From Glandiceps talaboti (taxonomy: Eukaryota; Hemichordata; Enteropneusta; Spengelidae): 64,000 bases of DNA. A model generated the notes under the pieces. That model did no database searches. It saw only the letters and a list, made by a program, of their open reading frames with translations, and was not told the origin of the DNA. The position numbers and the translations under genes were made by a program. This document shows, in pieces, positions 43,361-56,736 of this stretch (its first letter is position 1; each line of letters starts with the position of its first letter). The stretch spans positions 5,117,463 through 5,181,462 of the forward strand of contig NC_135551.1 in assembly GCF_964340395.1 (NCBI RefSeq), in the 5' to 3' direction.

Positions 43361-43944
43361 GTGCCGAGTCAAAACGGAGAAATCCGGAAATCTCAGTATA
43401 CAGATAAAGGCTCGTATCACCAGTGACCAGGATACACCTATGTATTTTTGTATGTTATAATCAAGATGATTAAAACTATGATCTATACAACTGTCTACTG
43501 TATTGGTATGGACATGAGTGTTAATATTTGTTGTGTGTTAAAGCATGGAGGTATAATCGAGAAAGGAAAGTTACTATTTCATTTTGATAATCTCTGATTG
43601 TGTCTGTTAACATCAAATACACATTCGCCCTATTTTAGCATTGCCTTGGTTACCTTAAAGTGGGTATTTAGTTTTTATTGTTAATGCTTAAGACAACTTT
43701 ATGATTTCCTACATGAAAAAGACAATGTGGAATAGCATCGACCAAATCCGTGTTTGTAACTTTATGCAAACAGGCTAAAGAGTATGTAAAACGTTTGTTA
43801 TTGTAAGTGCAGTAACTAATATTTTAAACATAGTTTAATGTTTTGCATTTATTTTGACTTACTGACAAGAATTCAGTAAATGTCGTTTGACATTGTATTT
43901 TCAAGTGTAAAAACATATTAGAGTAGTTTTATGAATTAAAATAT

Positions 43945-44447
43945 AAGTACAACTGTAATTTCCTCTGATCGTGAACATGACCAAAGCCATTCAAGAACAC
44001 ACCACAGACAGACGACGACCATCGTAACTGCGAAGTACAGAAATAAAGGACAGAACAGTAATGATAAATCTACTATCCTTGTGGGAGTGTTAGTTTGTTG
44101 TGCACTTCTACGTCTGATTTTACTCGTGATGGTTCCTTGTTTTATGAGAATACGACGACAAAAACAACCCTACAGATGTATGTATGTCAAGTTACATTGA
44201 ACAGTGGTGACCATAGATTTGAAAACCAGGCTTCAATGACAGAAACAGTAGTGAATGCAGTAACAACAAACAAGAGAGGTGGACCACCTCTAACTGAATG
44301 TCAATCACAAGAAGAAGTCTGTATACGAAACCACTAAAAAGCAAATCAAAAACCAAGCTGTCTGAGGATAAATTTAGTTCAGCTGAGATTACAAAAGAGA
44401 ATGGAGATGAATTGGATGCTAGAAAGATCGAAACGTTAGCAGACATC
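43945..44447 (+). pseudogene. Ig gene 4, first piece: stalk, membrane helix and start of tail
   Basis: This resembles the part of Ig gene 2 from the stalk end through the membrane helix and the middle tail (VVNAVTTNKRGGPPLTECQS, SKTKLSEDKFSSAEITKENG). It contains frame changes. It ends abruptly at ETLADIN, where the next piece starts inside Ig domain three, so the 3' half of the gene was partly duplicated in tandem. No ectodomain precedes it. Confidence 0.75.
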
Positions 44448-45609
44448 AATTTCGTTTCTACAGAGATCCCAATTTACTTGTATATTGGAAATCTTGTCAT
44501 GAATGATAATGGACTTTACCGTTTTACATGTGAGGCATCAAACGCGGTAGGCATAGGCTCGGGGTCTTTAGACATCACAGTTGTAATAGCCGGTCCCACA
44601 ACCACTGTAATACCGTGGACAAATACAGACGATAAAATGACACCAATCCATGAGGTGACTACATCACCAATAAAGTAGAATTATCTACGCCATCGCTCCC
44701 AAGTACAACTATGATTTCCTCTGACCGTGAACATGACCAACGCCCTACAAGAACGCACGGCAAACAGAGGACGACCATCGTAACTGCAAGGTATAGAAAT
44801 AAAGAACAGAACAGAACAGTAATGATAAAACTACTATCCTTGCAGGAGCGTTAAGTTGTTGCGTACTACTACTTCTGATTTTACTAGTGATGGTTGTTTG
44901 TTTCATAAGAACAAGACGAAAAATACAAGCTATTCAGCAACTAGAAGTAACCCCTGACAACAACCTTACAGATTTACGAATGTCAACGTTAACGTTGAAC
45001 AGTGATGACCGTCAGAGATGTGAAAACCGCGCTTCAACGACAGAAACAGTGGTGAATGCAGTAACAACAAACAAGAGAGGTGGACCACCTCTAACTGAAT
45101 GTTAATCACAAGAAGACATCGAAAGTCTGTATGCGAAACCACTAAAAAGCAAATCAAAAACCAAGCTGTCTGAAGATAAATTTAGTTCAGCTAAGATTAC
45201 AAAAAAGAATGGAGATGAATTGGATGCTAGAAAGATCGAAACGTTAGCAGACATCAATCTTCCTGATAACGGGAAGCGTACAGATGTTAGGGTTCAAAAT
45301 CAGATGTCGCCTTGGAACGAAAATGACGCACAGTCAGGAAATGATGAAGATGGAATAAATTTGGTACCACGTATACATGTGATATCGTTGCATCAAAATA
45401 TGGATATAATCAGACACATACCCGAGGGATACGATGCATGTAGAAGACATAGAAGTATAGTCACCAAGACAGAAAATGCACAATCAAAGGATGACGAAGG
45501 TTTGACATACGTTGACTTAGACTTCTCGGAACACCGACCACCAAGACGAGATTCCAGAAGACCTCCATCTACAGAGTCTGAGACTGTGTATGCTGAGTTA
45601 AGATTGTGA
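44448..45609 (+). pseudogene. Ig gene 4, second piece: end of Ig domain three to C terminus
   Basis: It starts with YLYIGNLVMNDNGLYRFTCE and ASNAVGIGSGSLDITV (end of Ig domain three), then a stalk with a frameshift near 44660. The membrane helix ends in MVVCFIRTRRK. The tail has one in-frame TAA at 45103-45105, where the sister piece has CAA, and is then open to the end: ESLYAKPLKSKSK, LTYVDLDFSEHRP and TVYAELRL. Both C-terminal tyrosine motifs are intact even though the ectodomain is missing. As it stands it cannot make a receptor. Confidence 0.8.
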
Positions 45610-46360
45610 CACTTGGATTGTCCTATAATGATTATGAGTATGTGCTGTTCATTATGTTAAATCGAGATCAAAGACTGAAGTAGTTTATAACTTTATTCAG
45701 AATATCATTCTAACACCTTACGTCTGCATGCCATCCGGTAAAATTTTAGAAAGGCCTCAAGCGTTTTATTGCAGTCAATTTGTCAGCAAGAGTATGTATT
45801 CAGTAGATCAGATCAGCAATTAAAGTGTAGTCTGATCATCTAAACATTGTAAAATCATAAACAGTATTAGCATTGCATCCATTTTTAAAGTTTAATATGA
45901 CCAAAAACATTCACTGCATTAATGAATTACGGTATTTAATAGAACAATTACTAAAACTTAACATATTAACAGCTACGTGTAGACCGCCATTTTGACGTAG
46001 CATCGTCTGATACCTTGGTTCCTTCGAATCACGTGACTATGACGCTACGCGCACTAAACCTCTCTATTAGTGTATTCAGTAGATAGGATCAGCAGGCGAA
46101 AGTGTAGTCTGATCATCTAAACATTGTAAAATCATAAACGGTATTAGCATTGTATCCAATTTTAAAGTTATGACTAATATTACATGGACTGCATTTTTAT
46201 ATCCTTTTAGGTTTTTTACTACCATATATTAACATTGTCAAGTAAGTCCATGGTAATTATCTAAATATGACTATGCCAATTTAATTTCATTAGATATAAT
46301 GACTACATTACAGGCCTAGGACGTATACGCTTCTTGACGTTGTGTAACTGTTGGCTATCT
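45610..46360. repeat. 3' flank of Ig gene 4 with a tandem ~110 bp duplication
   Basis: ATAACTTTATTCAGAATATC and the following 80 bp match the 3' flank of Ig gene 2 at 11383-11460. The block GTATTCAGTAGATCAGATCA...TTTTAAAGTT at 45795-45900 is repeated at 46074-46172. A related single block begins near 11842 behind Ig gene 2. Confidence 0.7.
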
Positions 46361-46440
46361 TTGAGAGCACATCTCTGTGTATTCCGTTCAACGAAAAATG
46401 TATACGTGGATATTGTATCACATTACAGGAATTAAAACTT
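46361..46440 (+). repeat. Recurrent ~90 bp block, copy 5
   Basis: The most diverged copy of the family at 3051 (TTTGAGAGCAC, TGTATTCCGTTCAACGAAAA, CATTACAGGAATTAAAACTT). Confidence 0.5.
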
Positions 46441-46995
46441 GAATTTTGTTTAAGCAAAGTATTTAAGCGATCATAAGCAGAACAAGGAAATGTCTTTGAT
46501 TGAAGATTTAACATGTAAAGGGATGAAATAATCAAGGAATATTAGAAGAAATAAATGCACAAGGTTCTACCTTTAATGACAAACAGACTAGTATTTTCAG
46601 AAATGTACAGCGATATTTATTGAATGATTAAGTCAAGTATACAGATTTTTACTATTTATGGCATTGGTATAGAAGTGGTCGCATTTGCTTTGTATTTCCT
46701 TGTCATGGAATTCTTTATGAATAATAATATTTCTTCAAAATATTTCTAATGAAGAGATTTGAAACAAGATTATGAATCCACCACTGTGTTGTGGAAGATT
46801 TCAGTTTTGAAATTCTGGCCATTTCAAACCAGCTTTACATTTCCTTTTATTCCCTTCATATAAAATCCTAATAGTAAAGGACTGTTAATACGTGGATCAC
46901 AAATTGATGAGCATTATCAATATCCCCTATTTATGTTGTATTTCACCAATCAGGTCATTTTGATCTGGACAAATGTTCGCTGTGTACTGTTATAT

Positions 46996-47128
<133 letters not shown>

Positions 47129-47189
47129 AAGTATGTTTAGGTAATCTAGCACATTTACTTATATAAAACTTTAGGTTTCATTAATATTG

Positions 47190-48740
47190 TTCATTTAAAT
47201 ACTAATTGTGTGCACATACATAACCTATAACATTCAATATAATATTCACCATACAATGCACATTCTCTGTTCACTACACATGATACAGAACGTGCTGGTC
47301 ACTGACGTCATGCACACTATGTTGCAATTCTATTAATTTCAGCGGCAAAAATACTGTTAGCAATAAATTCATAAAATAGTCAAGACGACTGCTGACAGTC
47401 TAAATTCGAATTCCACCATTTACTATAATGAAACTATTGAATGACGCCCTCAAACACCGATGTTTAGATTTTGATATAGTCTAGTACAGGCATCATCACG
47501 AACATTCTTGACCGGTATGTCATTTGCGCTGAACAGTGCAAAAATTCTAAATACCATATGGCCATTTATTGACGATTCCCAACATAGGACATGGCATGTG
47601 TGTGATACAATATGTGATGTTGATTCTTTCGTATAGCTGTAATGTTTTGAAAATAATTTGCCTGATGTACTTCTAGCCTCGTACCTATGTAGTGGTGATG
47701 TATACATGTATGTCTGTATATGTATGTATGCATGCATGCATTTGAAACGCTGTTGATCGGCTTACTTTGCAGTTTATCAATATTGTAATGTTCAAACGGG
47801 GAAGCACTCACTGGCACTGCTGTTCCAATCATCAGTCTGTTCCATCCAAGACTGTAACGTTGAATTAGCCGACCAACTAGTTTCTTCTCACACCATCTCT
47901 TCTACGAGGTACCGTACCGACTTGGATTGTGTTGAGTAGAACTCACAACGAAACATACGTATCTGGTTCAACGAACGCCAAGCTAACAACTTGGTTGATT
48001 TTATTACATGACCAATCTCCGTCTCCGCCTCCCCTGAGCTGGGCTAAAACCCCAACTTAAATACATTTCCAAGTTTACACAAAATCTCTATTCTTAGAGT
48101 ATGACGTATTCTTAAGTCTATGATGAAAGACATGATCCGAGATCTAATATCCAATCACCTTCCCTAGATTAGTAATACAAGTTCATATCTCAAAGACCAT
48201 AAAATAGTCATGTCATAATAAAACTTGTTGACAGTTCAATCGTACCTGGTACAAACAATTCAGAAACACCCCATGTAGAGATGTCAAAGACCTATGTTGT
48301 TACGCAACGGAATGTCACTGTATGTACAAAGTTTAAATGCTTTTGACTTCAATTTAGAGTTCATAATGAAAATTTACCAAAATGTCCTGAATGGATATAT
48401 TTTAGATCTGTGACTCGTAACACATGCATGCAGGGATGCAGGTATGCATGTATGTATGTATGTATGTATGTGTGTATGTAGGTCAGGACAGTCGAGTTTT
48501 TTCTATAGTACAGGATCGGGGAGGGACCACACTTACTGGAGAAATAAGAGATAGCTCACATAAACGCACAAACACACATATGTCACAGGTTTATTTTTTC
48601 TAATTCTCCTCTAAATAAAAAAACAACACTACCTTGTACAGCAAAATTGCTTGTACGAAAAAAATATGCTTAAATCGCTTTGATCGCAGTGGGAAAGCGC
48701 CATATCTTATGAATGCATACTTCAATTTCAATATAATTTA
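47190..48740 (+). repeat. Diverged direct segmental duplication, copy B
   Basis: Counterpart of 14960-18190. It lacks the LINE and the 0.95 kb insertion and so preserves both empty sites. It has its own insertion at 47741-48424. Confidence 0.75.
47741..48424. mobile_element. ~680 bp insertion in an ATGC/ATGT array
   Basis: In copy A the ATGC array continues straight into AGGCATGCAGG (17860-17890). Here it is split by ~680 bp that begins TTTGAAACGCTG, with CATGCATGCA-type sequence on both sides. No reading frame is recognisable; the insert may be a non-autonomous element. Confidence 0.5.
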
Positions 48741-48905
48741 GGGACCGGTCAGTTTCTCCAGCCGGGGGGGGGGGGTGGCGGTGGATTCTTAAATCGGGCC
48801 GACAAAAAGTCACTGACCCCCCCCCCCTATCTGTAAAACCCAAAACAGGCTGACCCCCCTATTACTTAATTCTAAAACATGATGACCCCCCCCCCCCATA
48901 TATGA
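48741..48905. repeat. C/G homopolymer cluster
   Basis: A G run near 48764-48775 and three TGACCCCCC(C)nTAT segments (48811-48825, 48850-48857, 48884-48897) spaced by ~35-40 bp. The C runs make the minus strand a potential G-quadruplex former. No gene is seen. Confidence 0.85.
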
Positions 48906-49039
48906 TATTCGCATGAGTGACAGGTATTTTTTGATCGTGACTCAGTGTGGACTGCTTGACTGTCTTGCATCTACTTTATAAGATCCCGGGTTAGCACTAT
49001 CATAATCAAAATTATTGACTACACAGGGTAAATATATTT

Positions 49040-49658
49040 GAAAAGGAGTTTAATAGCATCTTGACAATGAAAGGTAGGGGGAAAGCTTGAGAAGGGAATA
49101 TGCCCAGGAGGTTTTTAACTCTGAAAAGTCAATTTTGAGACTATTCAGACATTTTTAGAATATCATTTCCAAGCTTTACAAGACAGCACCAACATGTAAA
49201 AAGGAACTACATAAGGTTGAAATATTTTTGAAATATAGTTTGATAGGGTCTTGACAGTAAGATGTAGGGGGGAGATCTTGAGACTGGGATGTGTACACCT
49301 CATGGGGGGGGGGTCCTAGGGGGTCTCCCCCTAGAAGCCCTGGAGGTTTTTTCCCTAAAAAAGTCAATTTTGAGACTATTCAGACCCTTTCAGACAATAC
49401 TTTCCAAGCCTTACAAGACAACACCAACATGTAAAAAACAACTACATAGGGTTGAAATACTTTTGAAATATACTTTGATAGCATCTTGACAGTAAGAGGG
49501 GAAGAGCTTGAGACTGGGATATGTCCACCTCATGCGGGGAGTCTGAGGGGGTCTCCCTCTAGAAGCCCTGGAGGATTTTTATTCTTATAGCCAATATTTA
49601 CGCTATTTAGACCCTTTAGCAATAACTTAATCCATGCTTTACAAGACAGCAAGTATCA
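49040..49658. repeat. Tandem repeat, three units of ~180-240 bp
   Basis: Units at about 49040-49222, 49223-49460 and 49461-49658 share GTTGAAATA, AGCATCTTGACAGTAAG, CTTGAGACTGGGATATGT, GGGGGTCTCCC, CTAGAAGCCCTGGAGG and TTTACAAGACAGCA. The first unit lacks the TCTCCCTCTAGAAGCC segment. No reading frame is conserved across the units, so it is a satellite-like array. Confidence 0.85.
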
Positions 49659-52370
49659 GAAACTATTCTTTATAACACTAGTAGGGATTTTAGTACAGAA
49701 TACGTCATTTTCCGTACTATAGTTCAGATTGAGTTCAATTCTGTACTTTTATGCTGATGAGGTGGACGTTTCTGTACTTTCCCATTAGCGCCTGTCTAAT
49801 CGGATTATACTCGATCTGAAAAATAGTTCAGATTGCGAGTCGGAAGTGATTTGAATACATTTGCATTTAGTTCAGAATATATTCATGAGTTCACCCCGAT
49901 AACCGGGCAGTAAACAAATGAATATTCAAATCTACCGTGCTTGCAATCAATACGTACATAAACGCTATACGTGTAGCTAGTGTATTCGATACATATATGT
50001 ATGTATATAAGCAGGCTTATGATATGAACTACATGGTTAGGGCGTACGTAGATTGTAATATCACAGGGCTCATTTTGAAATAAATGTTCGTAGTACGCCT
50101 TTTCATTATGCACTACATACCACCACCACTAAACGTGTTTCACATTTCTACGCGTTTGATGCATAGTAATACAGATTTAGATGACATGACAATCGTTTAA
50201 ATAGTTTAAAATTGGGCCACAAATATTGCTAGTGTATGGAGCTTCTTAACAAACCTGACCGGCCAATAGCGTCAACAAACTCACAGTAGAGACGTGCTGA
50301 CAGATTTGAGTCTGAGGACATTATTTCTAGCTAAGTAAAATTGAGTGACTATTGGGAATATTATGGCAGTATCTACCCATGTCATCCATGTCGTCTATAG
50401 TTTCTGACGGACTGTGTTATGTACAACGTAACGCTGAACGAAATACGGTCCATCAGGAATTAACTAGACTAACCTCTATGGGAATAGTATTCTTGTCCAT
50501 GAGTCGTTTATAGAACAATTAAGTGTTAGGGTGTGATCTTCACAGTAATAAACAAGCCTTTAGAAGAACAACTTTATTTACTCTACTCACTCTGTTTGAG
50601 AGTGTATGGTACAAAAGAAATGTATAGTTCTTTTCGAATGACAAAGGCCTACTATAGAAGCCTTGTGTGATCCATTCATGTCAAACTACTTTGTTTGGTT
50701 GTGACTTTAAAGGGGAGTAAGTTAATCACACGGGTTCATTTGCATGTAATTATGCATTTCTCCACCCAAACGACGTAATCTTGAATAATTAACGACCAAG
50801 CTGGGAATCACTATCTCGGTAAATAGTGGTAAGACGTAAGACAAAAGAAATAAAACAAAGGAGTTTGAATTTGATTACCGAGAGTAACTAATGTTTTACC
50901 ATACCCGGTTGAAAAATACTGAATGAGTTGAGTACAGGTTTGTATACTGTGCGTTTATATAATTTACAAACTGTAAATGTACTTGCATGTCCCGTGACTC
51001 GAGTATTCACACAGCTGTGTTGTACGCAACACTAAATGGTTTTTTTTTCTCCACCTTACCTTTCAAAGTTTGACTAAAAATATTCCAAGACATTGTGCCA
51101 TGTACGTATTTGTCAAAAAAACCAAAACATTCCGAGCCAATAATTATATCGCAAACGCATGCTACTGAGCTACGTGTTGACGACTGTTTACTGTGGCCTG
51201 TTCTGATCTAGCTCTCGCGGTCCTATAATATGCGTTTCTATAGTCCGATCACATGTCGTAGTATCGCGGCGCAAATATCCAGTGTTAGGTTCTGATCATG
51301 ATCATCTTATCGCTAACATGCTCGATTGTCACCTAAAATAAGTGTACTTGAGTGCCGTTTATCTTTTTTCACTGTTTGATTTTATTCTTGATGAGCCTTT
51401 TCGATGTCTGAGCGTATCATTATTACAAGAAACTTCGAGAATTTGCATTGAGTAGTTTGAATCAAACGTACAGAGAACGTCTGTGTGACCATAGACCCCG
51501 CACACGGTGTAACAACGTCAATGTGGCTACAAGATCATCAACACATAACAAGATGGACATTTGGTAATTTTGTGAGTCTCCCAAAAGTCTACCGACCAAA
51601 ACTATGACATACAAATAAAAATATTTTTGTCCAAGTTTGAATAGTGTTGAGCATGCCGACCCCATGAATACTAGAAAAAAATAAATTATTATTACGATTG
51701 GTGTATATGAGTACGCGAGTGTGCATACCGAGTTATAATTACACAGTCTGATCGATTAAACTGTTGCATGTTCGTACACTCCAGGCTGTCACAAATACAA
51801 CCATTTCTGGAGTTATATATAGAAACGCCTCTGTCTGATCCGAACGTTGTTGTATCAGTGGTGGACAATAAAAACTGGCTTTGAGGGTGCCGAAAAAGTG
51901 TTGTAATCAGTGCCGAGGTTATGTTGTCTTACCTGAACTGACTATCGTCAGGCTTGACAACTCTGTCTCTGCGATGTGGCTGTGTAGATGCAGGCTTTAG
52001 TATACGATTTGGTATGACTTGTATCCACACTTGCTGTAATCCGTCCTACGGGATTTTCCAGGGTGATACGTTTATATACCAGTCAGCCCTCTATCGTTGG
52101 TGGGTTGTTCCATTATTGCTATAGTACGGTTTCCAGAGGGGCACTGGAAACCGTTCATACAACACTTCCCCCAACTTCATTTAAATAGGGCTGGACCCTG
52201 AGGGGATCTTGTGGGAGCGAAATAGCCTAAGAATATCCACCAGGGACTGTCACTAGGGGAGATGGAAGAGCTACTAGTCTATAAACATAGTGCCTGAAAC
52301 AATGTCCCATAACCTTGTACAAGGTACCAGCGGTTATACTGAGCTAGCTATGTTAAAACAGCTATCCAAT
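49659..52370. other. Gene-free stretch
   Basis: Only short unconnected frames. No recognisable exon, RNA gene or mobile element. Confidence 0.45.
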
Positions 52371-52588
52371 TATTTACCTCACCTTTCATGGGGTACAAAT
52401 AATTATAACTAACTAGTCATCAATTTATGGCATAATGACTAGCTACCTTGATGTCCTTATCAGGGTATTCAACTGAAATTATTTACCTCAACTTTTATGG
52501 GGTACAAATAATTCTAACTAACTAGCCATCAAGTTATAGTATAGTGACTAGCTACCTTGATTTCTTTATCAAGGTATTGATACTGAAC
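52371..52588. repeat. Minisatellite, two ~109 bp units
   Basis: TTATTTACCTCA...TCATGGGGTACAAATAATT...TAACTAACTAG...CTAGCTACCTTGAT occurs at 52371-52479 and 52480-52588 with about ten differences. The recurring TAACTAACTAG/CTAGCTA could form a small stem. Confidence 0.9.
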
Positions 52589-55500
52589 ATAATACCTTAA
52601 CTAGGGATTTTGACTGAATGTTTTGGTCCCCAGGCTTGATTAGTGCCATCCCTAGCTATTAACTAAAAACATGTTGGGTTAGTATGCGGCCATTGGTTAT
52701 CTGTTCCACCTCCTAAGAAGATCCCAGGGCCAATGACTGTGTACTTCTTGTCACTGTTATCAAACTGACAAACGTTGATACAAAAACAACACCGTGTCCC
52801 AAGGGCCTCTGACGTAGGTTCAAGCATAGACAATGTATATGGTTCAAGCGACTCTCTTGTCAGTTTGATTATGTCTGCGAAAGTTAGTCATGTTGTAACA
52901 TAAAATCGAATTCGATCGGAAAATCATTTGGTGTCCATCTAGCCTTGGTTCAATATTAAAGCCACTCTATTGTCAATTATCATTAAGATTATATTAATAA
53001 TGGTACAAAGCTAAGTATTACACGTAATTAATAAATTTGCAGTCGATTGGATCATGACATATCACCCCTGACATAAAATGGTGTGGTCAAACGAAAAGTT
53101 TTAGTGCCTATTTCTGGTGATGAAAGAGCATCCTGTCAGAACCAACAGGTACCATAGACACTACAATACGCCACGTCGAAAGACCGTCGATTGACACCTT
53201 TCTAAGTGGTATTGATCCGGTTCTTCTGAAATACTCAGATGACTTCTTTCGTTTAGCTTTCAAAACCGAGTCCACAATGAAGTTTTTTCCGTTCAAGAGA
53301 TTTAAAAAATTTCTCCCAACCAGTCAGCACCGTGCATAGGTGTAGTTGCTAAAATTCAAACTCCACGAGCACATCTGTTGGGATTATTCAGTGAAGACTT
53401 GAATGTCGTTTCTATGTCCTGCTGTAAGGTCATGTTCGGTGGCGATTTTCAGCCCAAAACTCGACATATAATCCATACACTGTAAGTTTATTTTAGGACC
53501 AGGAAGACTATATAAGTTTACACTTGACTTTTATATTACTCAATAGATAATTTTGTCCATTGTGGGAAAGTGTGTTTATATTTCAATGCACAGGAAATCT
53601 ACAATATGTGGGGACCACTTGTTTATCATCTCATTACACCTACGACATGTATAATTGATCGACCAATTATCACCACCGGCCTGCGTGTTCTATACAAACA
53701 TTTTAGTACATGTTCCATATGTGTTGGCGGTCGACATTCAATCGAACATGACACTACGGGTAGATACATGGGGAAACAAATATAAACATACAATTGTCCA
53801 TAATATTGTAATTCATAAAAATATAGAATCCTACCCATGATACATACGCCCCAAAGATTCATAAACGACGAAATATGTGGTTAGGTCGGCTGTTTTAAAC
53901 GGTCCTTACTTCACATCTCAACAGAAACGGTAACAAATATGTAATCTGATCTAATCTCAAGATACAGACGTAGACACGTCGAGAAACCTTCTGGTTATCG
54001 AGAGATTCAACAAGTTATATCTCATTTTCCGGTCGAAAGCAACAAATATTCGAGATAGCGTCATTTTATGAAAGCAAAAGCTACCTAGTGTTGTATTTCG
54101 AGTGAAAATTAGCGTTTATTCACTTTCGTTGTAAACTGTAAAATATTTCACACATTGGCGTCCTGCTGTCTCCACAAAAAAAATCGCAAACCATAATTTC
54201 CTGAGTCAGTAAAGGACAATGCACGGCGGCATTTTTTAGCCTTTTTGATTGGGAGCTTACATATAGCTGACAGGTCAACCGACCGCCCTGAAGATCCAAG
54301 TCAAAATAACCAGCTCTGAACCAGAACTATACATGTATCTCAACGTATCGCGGCAGATGTCTGCAGATACTGCCTGTGCTTATCATATCTCTGACAAGTT
54401 CACAGGCATGTAGTTGGTTCGGCACATGTCAACCAGCACGCGATCACAATATCTTTCTCCGTAAGATCCGGTATAAAAAGTATTGGCCCCTCATGGATAG
54501 ACGTGGGGCATAAAGAAACGACCGCTACTTGAAAGTAAATGGGCGTCTAATGCGAATGGTTGGTATTGTCGAAAGAGATGTGAATCAGAGCGCGTCATCG
54601 AATCGATGGGTTCTCCATACGTCTTACGATACGACCGTACGTTGGTTATATATAGTACAACGTTATAATTTGCCATGCAACGTGTGCGAAATTATTGCAT
54701 ATCCCCAAAAGAGAAATGCCGTATACCGAAACAAGTTTCCTTTATTTACTATTCTAATTTGACAATTACTAGTAGTACAACTCCAGGACTATCCCTGCAC
54801 GTTATGTATCACACTATCAGGGAAGTACGCGGCTCAGTGTGAACACTATCAACAAAATTCCTGTTGAAAAAATAGTGTTTCCTTGAACATTACAATCAAC
54901 TCTATAGGCCTACAATCGTAGTGACTTGTAGTAGTGTTCGCTATTCATGTTTTTGAAATATTTCGTTTCAGCACCGCTACTTTATGCATAGACATCGTAA
55001 ATGTGAACTCAATGTTTCATGAAAGCAAACTTGCATGTACCGTTATGCTTGGGCATGGAGAGGTACTAATTACTAATCATGTTTACTTCAAGATAACGTT
55101 GATTGCTACACAAACTTTCGTGGATTTACGTACCCGTATTTGAACAAGTGTGATTGGCAGGCGTTTTAATCCCAGGTTTGAAAAGTAACGGCTTTTCAGT
55201 AGTAACGAACAGACCCAGTTTGACCGTGTTTTGTACGAAATTGTCTCTACCATGTTTAAATATCACCTTTCTGTGACCATACCTGCATTCAACAGACATT
55301 CACAAGTCTACACATACCAAATTTATTACGAAAATCACCAGCTGCTAATTGTTATCACGGCTTTTCAGAGAGGAATCAAGACGTTGTTAACAGTCTGCAT
55401 TCAAATTTGACAATAACCCCCGCGAAGTTAGGGGGCCTTTTATACCCAACACTCCCACGGTGTTATAGATTTTGACCCAAGCTATGCATGCCACGGTCAC

Positions 55501-56683
55501 AAGCTACATTCCGTCAGATCGATTTACCAAACAAGTTTGCCACAATTAACGCATCCCATCAAACCATGGACCCTCCACAAAGGTGGAGTGTCTATGGTCA
55601 AACAAATGACAGGTCGCAGAAACTATGGTCATGGAAGTATGAACGTCGTTTATACTTCTACGCCGTGACATACAATGAGCGCAGTGCCATGATTGACCGG
55701 ATTATTCAGTGTCGATAATCCCAGTTAATATAATCCCAAAGGCATATATAATATCCATAATCACAACATATTTCCTGCTCAAAGAAGAACTGTTTCAGCT
55801 TATTCCATTTCGATATAAACAGAGTCCAGGGATAAAATACCCATGTACTACTCCTTACAATGTAATTACTGGCTAGGTAATGTCAATCGTAAAATAATCC
55901 AAGCACCAGCGTCCCTAAAATCCGTGAAACAGTGTCGATATTACAGTATTTTGCTGACACTTACTACTTTCTGTAACTGGTCTATATTTGTGATATCATG
56001 GTAAATATGCTTGGAATTGATGGCCTAACAAACCAGACATTACGTAGACTTGAATATTGAATCAAGAAAATCAAAAACAAAAACAAGGCCATGGCCATGG
56101 CCGGTCAGGTACTGATATTAGTACTTTAGACACCAGTGGGGGTCACACTTGGTCATTGAAACTATATTGACCGACCAAAATTCTAAACATCACGGATAAA
56201 TAATTTCATATCGAAATGTATGTACGGAAATTCAGGTTTTTAGACCACGTGGCTTTGACATGACATCATCAGCTAAATTTGCAGTACGAAAGTAACGTAA
56301 AACATGGATGTATCTAGTAGGGAGCAAAGTCCGCATGTCTGTATGGATGTTTGAAGATTTACTATCGGTATATGGGAGGCATAGAGGGAAATATTTGAAT
56401 AGCGTTATTTAACGTTACATAATTCATAACTGACTACTAAACTACCGTCAAGAGGATTGTTTTTGCTTCCATTTATCTGTATTAATTTTTTTTAAATGCA
56501 GTGATGGTGACTGCCAATGCCGATAGTGAAAATATGGCCCGCACATTCTGAAGATTTTTGTATCATACAAGTTCAATGTTGTAGCTGAGAATGTGATTCA
56601 TATTTATAACTCCTGTAGAATGGGTACCGGTACTGATGCGAGGGATGTGAACCAACCTTTGTGTTGCGTGCTTTTTAATATCA

Positions 56684-56685
<2 letters not shown>
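52589..56685. other. Gene-free stretch
   Basis: Only frames under 80 codons on both strands without domain similarity. GGCCATGGCCATGGCC near 56090-56105 is a short palindromic run. No gene is supported. Confidence 0.45.
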
Positions 56686-56720
<35 letters not shown>

Positions 56721-56736
56721 GTTTGTTTGTTTGTAA
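56686..56736. repeat. (GT)n-(TTTG)n microsatellite
   Basis: About 17 GT dinucleotides followed by TTTG steps. Confidence 0.9.

Noticed and set aside
53108-53333. Minus-strand frame with an eh1-like KNFIVDSVL motif and basic residues
   Set aside because: It has no ATG start in frame, no homeodomain or other transcription-factor domain nearby, and a stop just upstream; probably chance.
55488-55718. 75-codon frame starting MPRSQATFRQID
   Set aside because: It has a plausible ATG but no domain, no homologue I recognise, and no splice context. It is within the length expected by chance.
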